Assembly: GCA_965242495.1 (NCBI GenBank)
Contig: OZ251446.1
Span: forward strand, 3,100,001 to 3,164,000
Direction: 5' to 3'
Length of the DNA: 64,000 nucleotides
Origin: CBDESN01 sp965242495
GTDB taxonomy: Bacteria > Pseudomonadota > Alphaproteobacteria > MPNO01
Shown: positions 28,355 to 37,146 of the stretch, piece after piece
How the letters are laid out: every line of letters starts with the position of its first letter
How positions within the stretch are numbered: position 1 is the first letter of the stretch
Notes under the pieces: generated by a model
What the model was told of the DNA's origin: nothing
Database searches by the model: none
What the model saw: only the letters and a program-made list of their open reading frames with translations
Made by a program: the position numbers and the translations under genes

Positions 28355-28699
28355 CTAATACGGCTCCGTGCTCGAATCGATCCGGGATTCGAATCCGTCG
28401 ATATCGAGCACGATGCCGGGGACGCGTTCGCGCGCCTTGTCGCAGCGCGGCTTGCCGATCGCCCGATCGCCCATGCTCCGGAAGGCGTTCGGCGTGAAGA
28501 AGGTGGTCCGTTCGTCGCCGGTCCACCCGGCCGCGCCGACGAGCCCCGCCTCGCGCAGACCCTTGCCGCCCGACGTCGGCCGGCGCGCATGGGCGCCCGG
28601 CCGCAGCCGGCCGCCGTCGAGACCGGGCAGGTCGGAGTCGATCGCGCCGGGCGCGATGTCGGCATCCTCGACCGTCTCCGCGATCGAGATCAGGCCCAT
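28355..28699 (-). CDS. uncharacterised 114-residue protein
   Basis: I do not recognise this family. The reading frame has strong third-position GC and a protein-like sequence. The ATG at 28699 has GGGAGGA five bases upstream, so I call it real. The product is hydrophilic, with an acidic N-terminal third (ISIAETVEDADIAPG), a basic middle, and an aromatic patch AGWTGDERTTFFTPNAFRSM. It has no signal or membrane segment and contains one cysteine. It lies 28 bases upstream of the lpxL-like gene on the same strand and may be in its operon. Confidence 0.6.
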   Translation of the reverse strand: MGLISIAETVEDADIAPGAIDSDLPGLDGGRLRPGAHARRPTSGGKGLREAGLVGAAGWTGDERTTFFTPNAFRSMGDRAIGKPRCDKARERVPGIVLDIDGFESRIDSSTEPY

Positions 28700-28931
28700 C
28701 GCGTCCTCCCGCCCCGGCAGCACCGCGCGTATCCCCTTCGTCCTCTCGCCGCCGACGATACGGAGGAGTTTCGTTGGCCGCGTGTCGTACAAGCTACGCG
28801 GCGGAGGTTCGTTCGCCAAGCGCCTGGCGTGGTCGGCGCGACGATCCACCGGCGGCCGCGGCGCCCGAAAGCGGGTTGACCGATTCCGCTGCAAAGGTGA
28901 GCTTGGCCCCGGCTCGCGGCGGGAGGAACGG

Positions 28932-29153
28932 ATGCTGTGGCGGAGGCGGATCGGCGGGATCGGCCCGACGGCGATGGAGACCGCGCCCTGCGGCTTCCAT
29001 CGCGCCTGCGGCAGGCCCGTCATCCAGAGCGACCGCGCCGATTTCCGGGCCGCCTTCGCCGCCGCCGGCGTCCGGAGCCGGATCGACGGGCGCGGCCGGC
29101 CGGCCGGCTCCCTGGCCGCCGGTCGAGGCGCCGCGGCGATGAAGCGAACGTGA
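28932..29153 (+). CDS. small uncharacterised 73-residue protein coupled to hisZ
   Basis: No family is recognised. The ATG at 28932 is preceded by GGGAGGAACGG, one of the best ribosome sites in the window, and the stop overlaps the GTG start of hisZ (GTGA). Codon third positions are GC-rich. The product is basic, contains two cysteines (PCGFHRACGRP) and has no membrane segment. It may be a true small protein or mainly a leader whose translation delivers ribosomes to hisZ. Confidence 0.45.
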   Translation: MLWRRRIGGIGPTAMETAPCGFHRACGRPVIQSDRADFRAAFAAAGVRSRIDGRGRPAGSLAAGRGAAAMKRT

Positions 29154-30310
29154 ACGAGGTCGGACAGACCGGGCTGTTGCCGGCCGGCCTCCGCGACATC
29201 CTGCCGCCGGCCGCCGACCAGGAAGCCGACGTCGTCGAACGGCTGATCGCGCAGTTCGCATCGCAGGGCTATGCGCGGGTCAAGGCGCCGCTGGTCGAGT
29301 TCGAGAGCGGGCTGATGAGCGGCGCCGGGGCCAGCGTGGCGCCCTACACCTTCCGGCTGATGGACCCGGTGTCGCAGCGCATGATGGGGGTGCGCGCCGA
29401 CATCACGCCGCAGATCGCCCGCATCGCCTCGACCCGACTCAGGAACGCGCCGCGGCCGTTGCGGATCAGCTATACCGGCGAGGTGCTTCGGGTCAAAGGC
29501 ACGCCGCTGACGCCCGAACGCCAGTTCGCCCAGGTCGGCATCGAGCTCATCGGTCACGAGGGCGCGGCGGCGGATACCGAGGCGATCGGCATCGCCGCCG
29601 AGGCCCTGCGCGCGGTCGGTATCGGCGAACTCGCGGTCGACGTGACGATTCCGCCGCTGATACCTGCGCTGCTCGACGCGCATGGCTTCGCCCCGGACCG
29701 GCGCGGCGTGCTGCGCGAGGCCCTCGATCACAAGGACGCGGCCGCGGTCGCGGCCCTCGGCGGCAACGCCGCGGCCGCGCTCGAGATGCTGCTCGCCGCC
29801 ACCGGCCCGGCGGAGGAGGCGCTGGCCGCCCTCGGCGGCCTCGATCTGCCGCCGCAGGCGGCGCGCGATCGCGATCGCGTAGGCGAGGTTGTCCGCCGGC
29901 TGCGCGATCGCGCGCCCTGGCTGAGCCTCTCGCTCGATCCGGTCGAGAATCGCGGCTTCGAATACCATACCGGAGTGAGCTTCACGATCTATCCGGTCGG
30001 GATTCGGGGCGAGCTCGCCTGCGGCGGGCGGTATCTCACCGGCTACCGCAGCCCGGCCGGAGCGGCGGGCGAACCCGCGACCGGCTTCACCCTCTACATC
30101 GACACCATCCTGCGCGCATTGCCCGAACCGGCGGCGGCGAGCCGCGTATTCGTCCCGGCCGGAACCCCGGCCGCGGTCGGGCAGGCGCTCCGCGCCGAGG
30201 GCCGGATCACGGTCGCGGGCCTCGACCCGGTGGACGACGCGACGGCCGAGGCGCGCCGGCTGGGCTGCACCCACATCGCCGAGAATGGCGGCGTGCGCGC
30301 GCTTTCCTGA
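29150..30310 (+). CDS. hisZ: ATP phosphoribosyltransferase regulatory subunit HisZ
   Basis: HisZ is a histidyl-tRNA-synthetase-like protein that regulates short-form HisG in histidine synthesis. The 386-residue product has a class II synthetase-like core: GLRDILPPAADQEADVVERL at the N-terminus, FRLMDPVSQRMMGVRADITP with motif-2-like residues, ISYTGEVLRVKG, and GFEYHTGVSFTIYPVG. It lacks the HisRS anticodon-binding domain and KMSKS-like features. The start is GTG at 29150. purA follows after 14 bases, a common alphaproteobacterial order. Confidence 0.92.
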   Translation: MNEVGQTGLLPAGLRDILPPAADQEADVVERLIAQFASQGYARVKAPLVEFESGLMSGAGASVAPYTFRLMDPVSQRMMGVRADITPQIARIASTRLRNAPRPLRISYTGEVLRVKGTPLTPERQFAQVGIELIGHEGAAADTEAIGIAAEALRAVGIGELAVDVTIPPLIPALLDAHGFAPDRRGVLREALDHKDAAAVAALGGNAAAALEMLLAATGPAEEALAALGGLDLPPQAARDRDRVGEVVRRLRDRAPWLSLSLDPVENRGFEYHTGVSFTIYPVGIRGELACGGRYLTGYRSPAGAAGEPATGFTLYIDTILRALPEPAAASRVFVPAGTPAAVGQALRAEGRITVAGLDPVDDATAEARRLGCTHIAENGGVRALS

Positions 30311-30324
30311 GCGGAGCCTTCGCG

Positions 30325-31617
30325 ATGGGCAACGTCACGGTGGTCGGCGCGCAATGGGGCGACGAGGGCAAGGGCAAGATCGTCGATTGGCTGGCGCAGC
30401 GCGCCGACGTCGTCGTTCGCTTCCAGGGCGGCCACAATGCCGGCCATACGCTGGTCGTCGGCGGCGTCACCTACAAGCTCAGCCTCCTCCCCGCCGGCGT
30501 CGTCCGGCCGGGCAAGCTGGCGATCGTCGGCAACGGCGTCGTCGTCGACCCGTGGGCGCTGCTCGACGAGATCGAGCGCGTGCGCGGACAGGGGATCGAG
30601 CTCGGTCCCGACCGGCTCCGCATCGCCGACAACGCCTGCCTGATCCTCCCGGTCCACGGCGCGCTCGACCGGGCGCGCGAGGCCGCGGGCGGAGGCCAGC
30701 GCATCGGCACGACCGGGCGCGGCATCGGCCCGGCCTATGAGGACAAGGTTGCCCGCCGCGCTGTTCGCACCGGCGACCTCGCCGACGTCGATGCGCTCGG
30801 CGAGCGGGTCGAACACGTGCTTCGCCTGCACAACGCGACGCTGCGCGGTCTCGGCGCGGACGAAATCTCCGCCGCCGCGCTGCTGGAGTCGCTCCGCGCG
30901 GTGGCGCCCCGCATCCTTCCCTTCGTCGATCCGGTCTGGCGGACGCTGGACGAGGCTCGCGCTGCGGGCCGGCGCATCCTGTTCGAAGGCGCACAGGGGG
31001 CGCTGCTCGACATCGATCACGGCACCTATCCCTTCGTGACCTCGTCCAGCACCCATGCCGGATACGCTGCGGCGGGGGCGGGCGTCGGGCACGGCGTCAC
31101 GGGTTATGTGCTGGGCGTCGCCAAAGCCTATGCGACGCGGGTCGGCGGCGGCCCGTTCCCGACCGAGCAGAGCGACGGGATCGGCCGCATCCTGGGCGAG
31201 CGCGGCAACGAGTTCGGCACCGTTACCGGCCGCCGGCGCCGCTGCGGCTGGTTCGACGCCGTGCTCGCGCGCCAGGCGGTGAAGATCGGCGGTATCGACG
31301 GCATCGCGCTCACCAAGCTCGACGTGCTGGACGGGATCGAGACGCTCCAGCTCTGCACCGGTTATCGCAGCGGCGAGGCGGAACTGTCCCATCTGCCGGC
31401 GAGTCGCATCGGCCAGGCGGCGCTTCGGCCCGTCTACGAGACGCTGGAGGGCTGGTCCGCATCCACGCGCGGCGCCCGCGACCTGGCCGCGCTGCCGGCG
31501 GCGGCCCTCGCCTATGTGCGGCGCATCGAGGAGCTGGTGGAGGCCCCGGTGGCGCTGCTCTCGACCGGCCCGGAACGTGGCGAAACGATCCCGCTGCGCG
31601 ACCCCTTCTCCGCTTGA
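30325..31617 (+). CDS. purA: adenylosuccinate synthase
   Basis: PurA condenses IMP with aspartate using GTP in AMP synthesis. The 430-residue product has the GTP loop QWGDEGKGKIVDWL (GDEGKGK at residues 12-18), HNAGHTLVVGG, the IMP-binding block TTGRGIGPAYEDK, and FEGAQGALLDIDHGTYPFVT. The C-terminal LSTGPERGETI completes the guanine site. Length is standard. It follows hisZ and converges on the polyprenyl synthase gene, with only 14 bases between the stops. Confidence 0.97.
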   Translation: MGNVTVVGAQWGDEGKGKIVDWLAQRADVVVRFQGGHNAGHTLVVGGVTYKLSLLPAGVVRPGKLAIVGNGVVVDPWALLDEIERVRGQGIELGPDRLRIADNACLILPVHGALDRAREAAGGGQRIGTTGRGIGPAYEDKVARRAVRTGDLADVDALGERVEHVLRLHNATLRGLGADEISAAALLESLRAVAPRILPFVDPVWRTLDEARAAGRRILFEGAQGALLDIDHGTYPFVTSSSTHAGYAAAGAGVGHGVTGYVLGVAKAYATRVGGGPFPTEQSDGIGRILGERGNEFGTVTGRRRRCGWFDAVLARQAVKIGGIDGIALTKLDVLDGIETLQLCTGYRSGEAELSHLPASRIGQAALRPVYETLEGWSASTRGARDLAALPAAALAYVRRIEELVEAPVALLSTGPERGETIPLRDPFSA

Positions 31618-31631
31618 GGCCGCGCGGGCGG

Positions 31632-32654
31632 TCAATAGGCGCGGCGGATGGCGAACTCGACGCCCTCGAACAGAGCCTGCTTCTCGGCGCCGTCGGGCAG
31701 CGCAGCCAGGGACTTCCGCGCCTCGCCGCCATAGCGTCCGGCCCGGTCGATCGTCGTCCGCAGGGCGCCGCAACGCTCCATATGGGACACGGCGCGCCGG
31801 AAGTCGCCCTTCTTCTGGTCCAGATCCTCGATCGTGCGGCGCCAGAAGCTCCGCTCCCCCTCGCCCGCCCGGCCGATGGCGAGGACCACCGGCAGCGTCA
31901 TCTTGCCTTCGCGGAAGTCGTCGCCGACCGACTTGCCGAGCCTCGCCTGGGGCGCCGAATAGTCGAGCGCATCGTCCACCAGCTGGAAGGCCATGCCGAG
32001 GTTGCGGCCGAACTCGCGGAGCGCCGCGCGCTCCGCGTCGGGACGGTCGGCGACGACCGCCCCGATCTCCGCCGCGGCGGCGAACAGCCGCGCCGTCTTG
32101 GCCTCGACCACGTCGAGATATTCGCGTTCCGTGGTCTCGATGTCGCTGGTGGTCATGAGCTGCAGCACCTCGCCCTCAGCGATGACCGACGACGCGTTGG
32201 ACAGGATCCGCAGCACCTCCAGCGAGCCGTCCTCGACCATGAGCTCGAAGGCGCGGCTGAACAGGAAGTCGCCGACCAGGACGCTCGCCTTGTTGTCCCA
32301 TACGGCGTTGGCGGTCGCCTTGCCGCGCCGCAGCGCGCTCTCGTCGATCACGTCGTCATGCAGCAGCGTGGCGGTGTGGATGAACTCCACGCAGGCCGCG
32401 AGCCCGATATGGCGGTCGCCCCGATAACCGCACAGCCGCGCCGAAGCGAGCGTCAGCATCGGCCGCAGCCGCTTGCCGCCGGCGGCGATGATATGCCCGG
32501 CGAGATGCGGGATGAGCATCACCGGGCTCTGCATCCGCGCCAGAATCGTCCCGTTGACCCGCTCCATGTCCGATTCCGTGAGCGCGGTCAGGCTGTCGAG
32601 ATTGGATTCGAGCGCGGCGCCGCCTTCGCGGCGCAACTCCACGACAGCGCTCAC
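31632..32654 (-). CDS. ispB: long-chain polyprenyl diphosphate synthase (quinone side chain)
   Basis: This enzyme elongates allylic diphosphates with isopentenyl diphosphate to make the ubiquinone side chain. The 340-residue product has both aspartate-rich motifs: LLHDDVID (D100, D101, D104) and FQLVDDALDY near residue 225. GGKRLRPMLTLASA at residues 59-72 is also conserved. Residues before the first motif (FIHTAT) are small, which fits a long-chain product. Chain length cannot be fixed from sequence. It is read divergently from the DUF2007 gene. Confidence 0.92.
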   Translation of the reverse strand: MSAVVELRREGGAALESNLDSLTALTESDMERVNGTILARMQSPVMLIPHLAGHIIAAGGKRLRPMLTLASARLCGYRGDRHIGLAACVEFIHTATLLHDDVIDESALRRGKATANAVWDNKASVLVGDFLFSRAFELMVEDGSLEVLRILSNASSVIAEGEVLQLMTTSDIETTEREYLDVVEAKTARLFAAAAEIGAVVADRPDAERAALREFGRNLGMAFQLVDDALDYSAPQARLGKSVGDDFREGKMTLPVVLAIGRAGEGERSFWRRTIEDLDQKKGDFRRAVSHMERCGALRTTIDRAGRYGGEARKSLAALPDGAEKQALFEGVEFAIRRAY

Positions 32655-32784
32655 GGCTTTCTCCCGCGCCAGACGTCATGCTAGAAGCGACGGCGAACAT
32701 ACAGCCGGGTTGCGGCCGGTCAAGACGGCCGCCCGGCTGCGGCCGCCCCCGCGCGGCCGTTCCTCCAGGCCCCCTGCGAACGCG

Positions 32785-33009
32785 ATGAAGGAACTCGTCC
32801 GAACCAACGAACCGGTGCTCCTGTCCTGGCTCCAGGCGCTGCTTCGCTCCGAAGGCATCGAGCCGGTGGTGCTGGATACGCATGCCAGCGCGGTGCAGGG
32901 CGGGACCTACGCGATTCCGCGCCGCCTCATGGTCGAGGACGAGAGCTACGACCGGGCGCGGCGGATCGTCACCGAGGCCGGCGAGGGCGAGCGGCTGCGC
33001 GGCGCATGA
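32785..33009 (+). CDS. DUF2007-domain small protein
   Basis: The 74-residue product matches DUF2007, a putative signal-transducing domain related to PII-like folds. The sequence is MKELVRTNEPVLLSWLQALL, then GIEPVVLDTHASAV and RRLMVEDESYDRARRIV. No function is established. Its stop overlaps the start of the methyltransferase gene (ATGA); this DUF2007-methyltransferase-S49 peptidase order is common in alphaproteobacteria. Confidence 0.82.
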   Translation: MKELVRTNEPVLLSWLQALLRSEGIEPVVLDTHASAVQGGTYAIPRRLMVEDESYDRARRIVTEAGEGERLRGA

Positions 33010-33800
33010 CGCCGGACCTCTCCGAGGACCGTCTGCTGGGCGGGCGCGTCGTGCTGCGCCAGCCGCGCGAGGGTTTCCGCGCCGCGATCGACTCGGTCCT
33101 GCTCGCGGCCGCGGCGCCGGCGCAGCCCGGCGACCGGGTGTTCGAGCCCGGCATCGGCAACGGCGCCGCGGCGCTGTGCCTGGCGCGGCGCGTCCCCGGC
33201 TGCGTCGTCCTCGGCATCGACCGGCAGCCCGCGCTGGCCGCGTTGGCCATGGACAACGCCCGGCTGAACGGGCTCGACGCCGCGATCGAGGCGCGGCCGG
33301 GCGACGTGCGCGATGGATGCCCGGACTCGCTTCGCCAAGCCTTCGCCCACGTCATGATGAACCCGCCGCACCTTGCCGCCGGGCGCGCCAGCCCGCCGCC
33401 CGCTCCGGCGGCGGCCGCGGCGCGCGTCGAAAGCGAGGCGGATATCGCGTCCTGGATCCGCCTCGCGTTCGATGCGCTGAAGCCGAAGGGTTCGCTGACG
33501 CTGATCCATCGGGCCGACCGGTTGGACGAAATACTCGCCGAGCTGCGCGGGCGCGCCGGCGGGGTCATCGTGTTTCCGCTCTGGCCTCGCCGCGAAGGCG
33601 CGCCGGCGAAGCGCGTCGTCGTCCGTGCGCGGACCGCGACCGCCGCCCCGATGCGCTTGACGCCGGGTCTGGTCCTGCACGAGGCGGACGGAAGCTATAC
33701 CGCGGCCGCGGACGAGGTGCTGCGCGGATCGGCGCTCCGCCTCGGGACGCTTCCTTCCCGCGGCGTCCGTTGGCAAAACCGGAATCGAGGCCTATGTTGA
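33006..33800 (+). CDS. TrmN6-like SAM-dependent methyltransferase
   Basis: The 264-residue product is a class I methyltransferase related to tRNA1(Val) (adenine37-N6)-methyltransferase. SAM motif I is VFEPGIGNGAAALCLARRV near residue 44, LGIDRQPALAALA is motif II, and the catalytic N-methyltransferase motif is MNPPHL (residues 117-122), with His where TrmN6 usually has Tyr/Phe. LKPKGSLTLIHRADRLDEIL is family-typical. The substrate is most likely an adenine in tRNA; sequence cannot prove it. It sits between DUF2007 and a peptidase gene. Confidence 0.82.
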   Translation: MTPDLSEDRLLGGRVVLRQPREGFRAAIDSVLLAAAAPAQPGDRVFEPGIGNGAAALCLARRVPGCVVLGIDRQPALAALAMDNARLNGLDAAIEARPGDVRDGCPDSLRQAFAHVMMNPPHLAAGRASPPPAPAAAAARVESEADIASWIRLAFDALKPKGSLTLIHRADRLDEILAELRGRAGGVIVFPLWPRREGAPAKRVVVRARTATAAPMRLTPGLVLHEADGSYTAAADEVLRGSALRLGTLPSRGVRWQNRNRGLC

Positions 33801-33804
33801 CGCC

Positions 33805-34653
33805 ATGTCTTCGGCATCGCTTCTCTCGCGCATTCTCGGGCGGCGGCGGGGCGTCGTCACCGTTCTGCGGCTGAACGGCGTCATCGGCCGCGCCGGCGCG
33901 CTGCGCGGCGCGGCGCTCAACCTCGAGACGCTCGAACGCACCATCATGCGGGCTTTCGTGCCCGGCCGACTGAAGGCGGTGGCGTTGTCGGTCAACTCGC
34001 CGGGCGGCTCGCCCGTGCAAAGCACGTTGCTGGCGCGCCGCATCCGCCAGCTCGCCGACGGCAGGCAGGTGCCGGTCATCGCCTTCGCCGAGGACGCCGC
34101 GGTGTCCGGCGGCTATTGGCTCGCCTGCGCCGCCGACGAGATCTACGCCGAGGAGAGTTCGATCCTGGGCTCGATCGGGGTCGTTGCGGCCGGCTTCGGC
34201 TTCCCCGAATTCCTCGCCCGCCACGGCATCGAACGGCGGGTGCATACCGCGGGCGCGCGCAAGGCCATGCTCGACCCGTTCCGCCCCGAGGTCGAGGAAG
34301 ATCTCACTCGTCTCAAGGCGATTCACGACGACATCCACGACAGTTTCAAGGAGCTGGTGCGGACCCGGCGGGCCGGCAAGCTCAAATGCGCCGAGGACGA
34401 CATCTTTACCGGCGAGGTCTGGAGCGGGCGCGAGGCGCTCGCCCTTGGGCTGATCGACGGCATCGGCGACGTGCGGACGGTGATGCGTGAGCGCTTCGGC
34501 GGCGACGTCCGCATCCGGCCGATCACCGTTCGCCGCCCGCTGCTGCGCCAGCGGCTCGGCATGGCGGCGATGTCGGGCGGGGCGGCCGAGGCGGCGGCCG
34601 GGATGCTGGACGCCTTCGAAGAGTGGTCCATGTGGAAGCGCTTCGGCCTGTAA
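33805..34653 (+). CDS. S49-family serine peptidase (SohB/SppA-like)
   Basis: The 282-residue product is a signal-peptide-peptidase-A-type serine/lysine protease of the short SohB class. LSVNSPGGSPVQST near residue 64 is the substrate-cleft loop. The candidate nucleophile is the serine in AAVSGGYWLACAADEIYAE near residue 100. The general-base lysine lies in GARKAMLDPFRPE near residue 152. No clear signal sequence or long transmembrane helix is present, so it may be peripheral. It lies 4 bases after the methyltransferase gene. Confidence 0.88.
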   Translation: MSSASLLSRILGRRRGVVTVLRLNGVIGRAGALRGAALNLETLERTIMRAFVPGRLKAVALSVNSPGGSPVQSTLLARRIRQLADGRQVPVIAFAEDAAVSGGYWLACAADEIYAEESSILGSIGVVAAGFGFPEFLARHGIERRVHTAGARKAMLDPFRPEVEEDLTRLKAIHDDIHDSFKELVRTRRAGKLKCAEDDIFTGEVWSGREALALGLIDGIGDVRTVMRERFGGDVRIRPITVRRPLLRQRLGMAAMSGGAAEAAAGMLDAFEEWSMWKRFGL

Positions 34654-34696
34654 ACCCCGCCCCGGCCGCCGCGGAGCGCCTCGCCTAGGCCCGGCC

Positions 34697-34927
34697 GTGT
34701 TCGGGTTCAGCATCTTCAAGCTGCTGGCGCTGGTCGCCATCCTGGCGGCCGTCTGGTACGGCTTCAAATGGCTGGAGCGGGCGGGCCGCGCGCCGGGCCG
34801 ACGCCGGCGGGTCAAGCGCCGCCGCGACGCCAAGGTGGTGGAGGACATGGTCGAATGCCCGCATTGTTCGACCTACGTCGCCGCGGCCGGGGCGCGCAGC
34901 TGCAACCGCGACGGCTGCCCCTACTGA
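34697..34927 (+). CDS. PP0621-like small membrane protein with zinc ribbon
   Basis: The 76-residue product has one N-terminal transmembrane helix (FSIFKLLALVAILAAVWYGF), a very basic linker (GRRRRVKRRRD), and a C-terminal half zinc ribbon with ECPHCSTYV and a second cysteine pair region (SCNRDGCPY). This layout is that of the PP0621 family of unknown function. The start is GTG at 34697, directly before the conserved helix. It follows the S49 peptidase gene by 43 bases. Confidence 0.72.
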   Translation: MFGFSIFKLLALVAILAAVWYGFKWLERAGRAPGRRRRVKRRRDAKVVEDMVECPHCSTYVAAAGARSCNRDGCPY

Positions 34928-34941
34928 TCGGCCGCGGAACG

Positions 34942-34982
34942 CCCGGAGCGACTCCCCGGCGACTCCCGCCGGGCGCTCCGGG
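34942..34982 (+). terminator. nested GC-rich hairpin after the DUF2007/peptidase operon
   Basis: A perfect 9-bp outer stem (CCCGGAGCG/CGCTCCGGG) encloses an inner CCCGGC/GCCGGG stem, 15 bases after the stop of the preceding gene. A T-run is absent. Position and strength suggest a terminator, possibly with Rho. Confidence 0.5.
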
Positions 34983-35072
34983 AAGACGCCGTGACGCGGG
35001 GCCGACGCGCGTTCCGGCTTGGAGAAATCCGGGCTAGATTCCGCCGACCGGTTCATCGAGCCGCAGGGTCGC

Positions 35073-36887
35073 ATGGAACGGGTGGGCGGAAAACGAAAGA
35101 ACCGAAGGGCGCGCCGCGGGCGACCCGCGCCGGAGCGCACGGTGCTGGAGCGCGCGGCCCCGCCGCGGACCGCCCCGCCCCCCGTCCGGGACCGCGCGTT
35201 CACGCGCCGCGGCGTCGTGGCCGCTCTCGTCCTCGGCCTGCTGGTGGCGGTGAGCTACGTCCCCGCTTTTTTCGCCGGTTTCGTCTGGGACGACGAGGTG
35301 TTCACCGATGCCCCGGCGATCCGGGAACTGTCCGGTCTGTGGCGAATCTGGTCTTCGCCCCGCGCCATCGAGAACGAGGGGCATTACTGGCCGTTGGTCT
35401 ATACGACCTTCTGGCTGGAGCACAAGCTGTGGGGATTCGCCCCGGCCGGCTACCACGCCGTCAACGTCCTGCTGCATGTCGCCAACACGCTGCTGCTGTG
35501 GCGGCTGGCCGGACGGCTGGCGTTGCCCGGCGCCTGGTTGCTGGCCGCGGTGTTCGCCGTCCACCCGCTGCACGTGGAATCCGTCGCCTGGATTATCGAG
35601 CGCAAGGACGTGCTCTCGGGGCTGTTCTATCTCGCCGCCTTCCTCGCCTGGGTCCGCTTCATGGAGAAGCCGCGGCCGGAATATGCGCGGCGGCGCTATC
35701 TCCTGGCGTTCGCGCTGTTCGTGCTGGGCCTCTTGTGCAAGTCCATCGTGGTGACGTTGCCGGCGGCGCTGCTGATATGGCGCTGGTGGAAGCAGGGCCG
35801 CGTGACCCGCGCCGATCTGCTGCGGCTGGCGCCTTTCTTCGCCGCGGGGATCGTCATCACCGCCGCGGACATGTCGTTCTACGACGCGAGGGAACCCCTT
35901 TCCCTCGGCTACACCGTCGCCGAGCGGGCGCTGATCGCGGCGCACGCGCTGTGGTTCTACGCCGGCAAGCTGCTGTGGCCGGCGGAGCTCGCCATCGTCT
36001 ATCCGCATTGGCAGGTGAGCGCCGCCGACCCATGGGCGTGGGGCTACGTCGCCGCCGCGGCGGCGCTGGCCGCGGCGCTCTGGCTGCTGCGGCATCGGCT
36101 CGGCCGCGGGCCGCTGGCCGGCGCGCTGTTCTTCGCCGTGACCCTGGCCCCGGTGCTGGGCTTCGTGGATTACGGCTATATGCAGTTTTCCTTCGTCGCC
36201 GACCGCTACCAGTATCTGGCCGGCATCGGGTTGACGGCGGTGTTGGTGGGCGCCGCGGCGCACGGCGCGGAGCGGTTGCCGGGCGCGGGGCGAAAGGGCG
36301 CGGCGGTCGCGGTCGCGGCGCTGTTGGTCGTCCTGGGGACGCTGACTTGGCGGCAGGCGGAAATCTATCGCGACGAGCTGCGCTTCTTCGCCCATATCGT
36401 AGCCCACAACCCCGCCGCGCGCGGCGCGCAGGGCAATCTCGGCAATGCGCTGCTCCGCGCCGGTCGCCCGGCGGAAGCGTTGGCCGCCTTTCGCGTCGCG
36501 CTCGAGCAGATCCCGGACGACATCAAGGCGCGCGCCAATCTCGGCGTGGCGCTCATCCGCACCGGGCGGCTCGACGAGGCGGAACGCGAGTTGCGCCGCG
36601 CGCTGGCGCTCGACCCCCGCCACACGATCACCCTCCAGAATCTGGCGGAATCGCTCCGCAAGCAGGGACGGTTCGAGGAGGCGCTCGAATACTACCGCGC
36701 CGCGATCGGGACCGACGCGGGGAACGCCTATCCCCATGCCGGCATGGGCGACGCGCTGTTTCGTCTCGGCCGCTACCGGGAGGCGCTGCGGAGCTTCGAG
36801 CGGGCGCTGGCCCTGGAGCCGGCGCTGGGTTCGGTGCGGGCCATGCGCGACTCCGCGCTGGCCCGCCTGCGGGCGGGTGAGAACTGA
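35073..36887 (+). CDS. TPR membrane protein, TMTC/O-mannosyltransferase-like
   Basis: The 604-residue product has an N-terminal basic cytoplasmic stretch and then about ten hydrophobic helices. At residue ~68 the first periplasmic loop reads FVWDDEVFTDAPAI, like the DD motif of GT-C glycosyltransferases and TMTC proteins. From about residue 450 there are four to five tetratricopeptide repeats (e.g. GNLGNALLRAGRPAEALAAF, ANLGVALIRTGRLDEAEREL). It could transfer sugars to protein or envelope glycans; no acceptor is evident. The ATG at 35073 is preferred over a TTG at 35019. Confidence 0.75.
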   Translation: MERVGGKRKNRRARRGRPAPERTVLERAAPPRTAPPPVRDRAFTRRGVVAALVLGLLVAVSYVPAFFAGFVWDDEVFTDAPAIRELSGLWRIWSSPRAIENEGHYWPLVYTTFWLEHKLWGFAPAGYHAVNVLLHVANTLLLWRLAGRLALPGAWLLAAVFAVHPLHVESVAWIIERKDVLSGLFYLAAFLAWVRFMEKPRPEYARRRYLLAFALFVLGLLCKSIVVTLPAALLIWRWWKQGRVTRADLLRLAPFFAAGIVITAADMSFYDAREPLSLGYTVAERALIAAHALWFYAGKLLWPAELAIVYPHWQVSAADPWAWGYVAAAAALAAALWLLRHRLGRGPLAGALFFAVTLAPVLGFVDYGYMQFSFVADRYQYLAGIGLTAVLVGAAAHGAERLPGAGRKGAAVAVAALLVVLGTLTWRQAEIYRDELRFFAHIVAHNPAARGAQGNLGNALLRAGRPAEALAAFRVALEQIPDDIKARANLGVALIRTGRLDEAERELRRALALDPRHTITLQNLAESLRKQGRFEEALEYYRAAIGTDAGNAYPHAGMGDALFRLGRYREALRSFERALALEPALGSVRAMRDSALARLRAGEN

Positions 36888-37032
36888 ACCGGTCGTACTT
36901 CCATTCGGGTCGTTCGGGGAACATGGACGTTCCCGGCGCCGCGACCGCCCCACGCCGGGGATGACCCGGTTCGGACGCATGTGAGACGCGGCCCGTCGCG
37001 CCGGTCGGCATCCGGTCTCGCCATGGCTGTCC

Positions 37033-37061
37033 CCGGAGGCTTACCGGGCGTCTCATACGTA
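37033..37061. repeat. intergenic 29-bp element, copy 1
   Basis: This segment matches bases 49151-49179 at 23 of 29 positions, including GTCTCATA and GTA. Both copies lie in non-coding DNA upstream of a gene. It may be a dispersed repeat or a shared regulatory site; two copies are too few to decide. Confidence 0.4.
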
Positions 37062-37079
37062 GCGAACCGGGACGCGTTC

Positions 37080-37108
37080 TTGACCGGTTTCGGGCGGCCG
37101 GTTAGCTT
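37080..37108 (+). promoter_or_regulatory. candidate sigma70-type promoter for glyQS
   Basis: TTGACC (37080-37085) and TAGCTT (37103-37108) are spaced by the ideal 17 bases, ending 38 bases before the glyQ ATG. This is the cleanest promoter-like pair before glyQS. Confidence 0.45.
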
Positions 37109-37146
37109 GCGCGCGGCGCTCGCGCCGTTACCGCCGTCGAAGCGAC

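Noticed and set aside
28381..28400. GATTCGAATCC resembling a tRNA T-loop
   Set aside because: It lies inside a coding frame and no acceptor or anticodon stems surround it.
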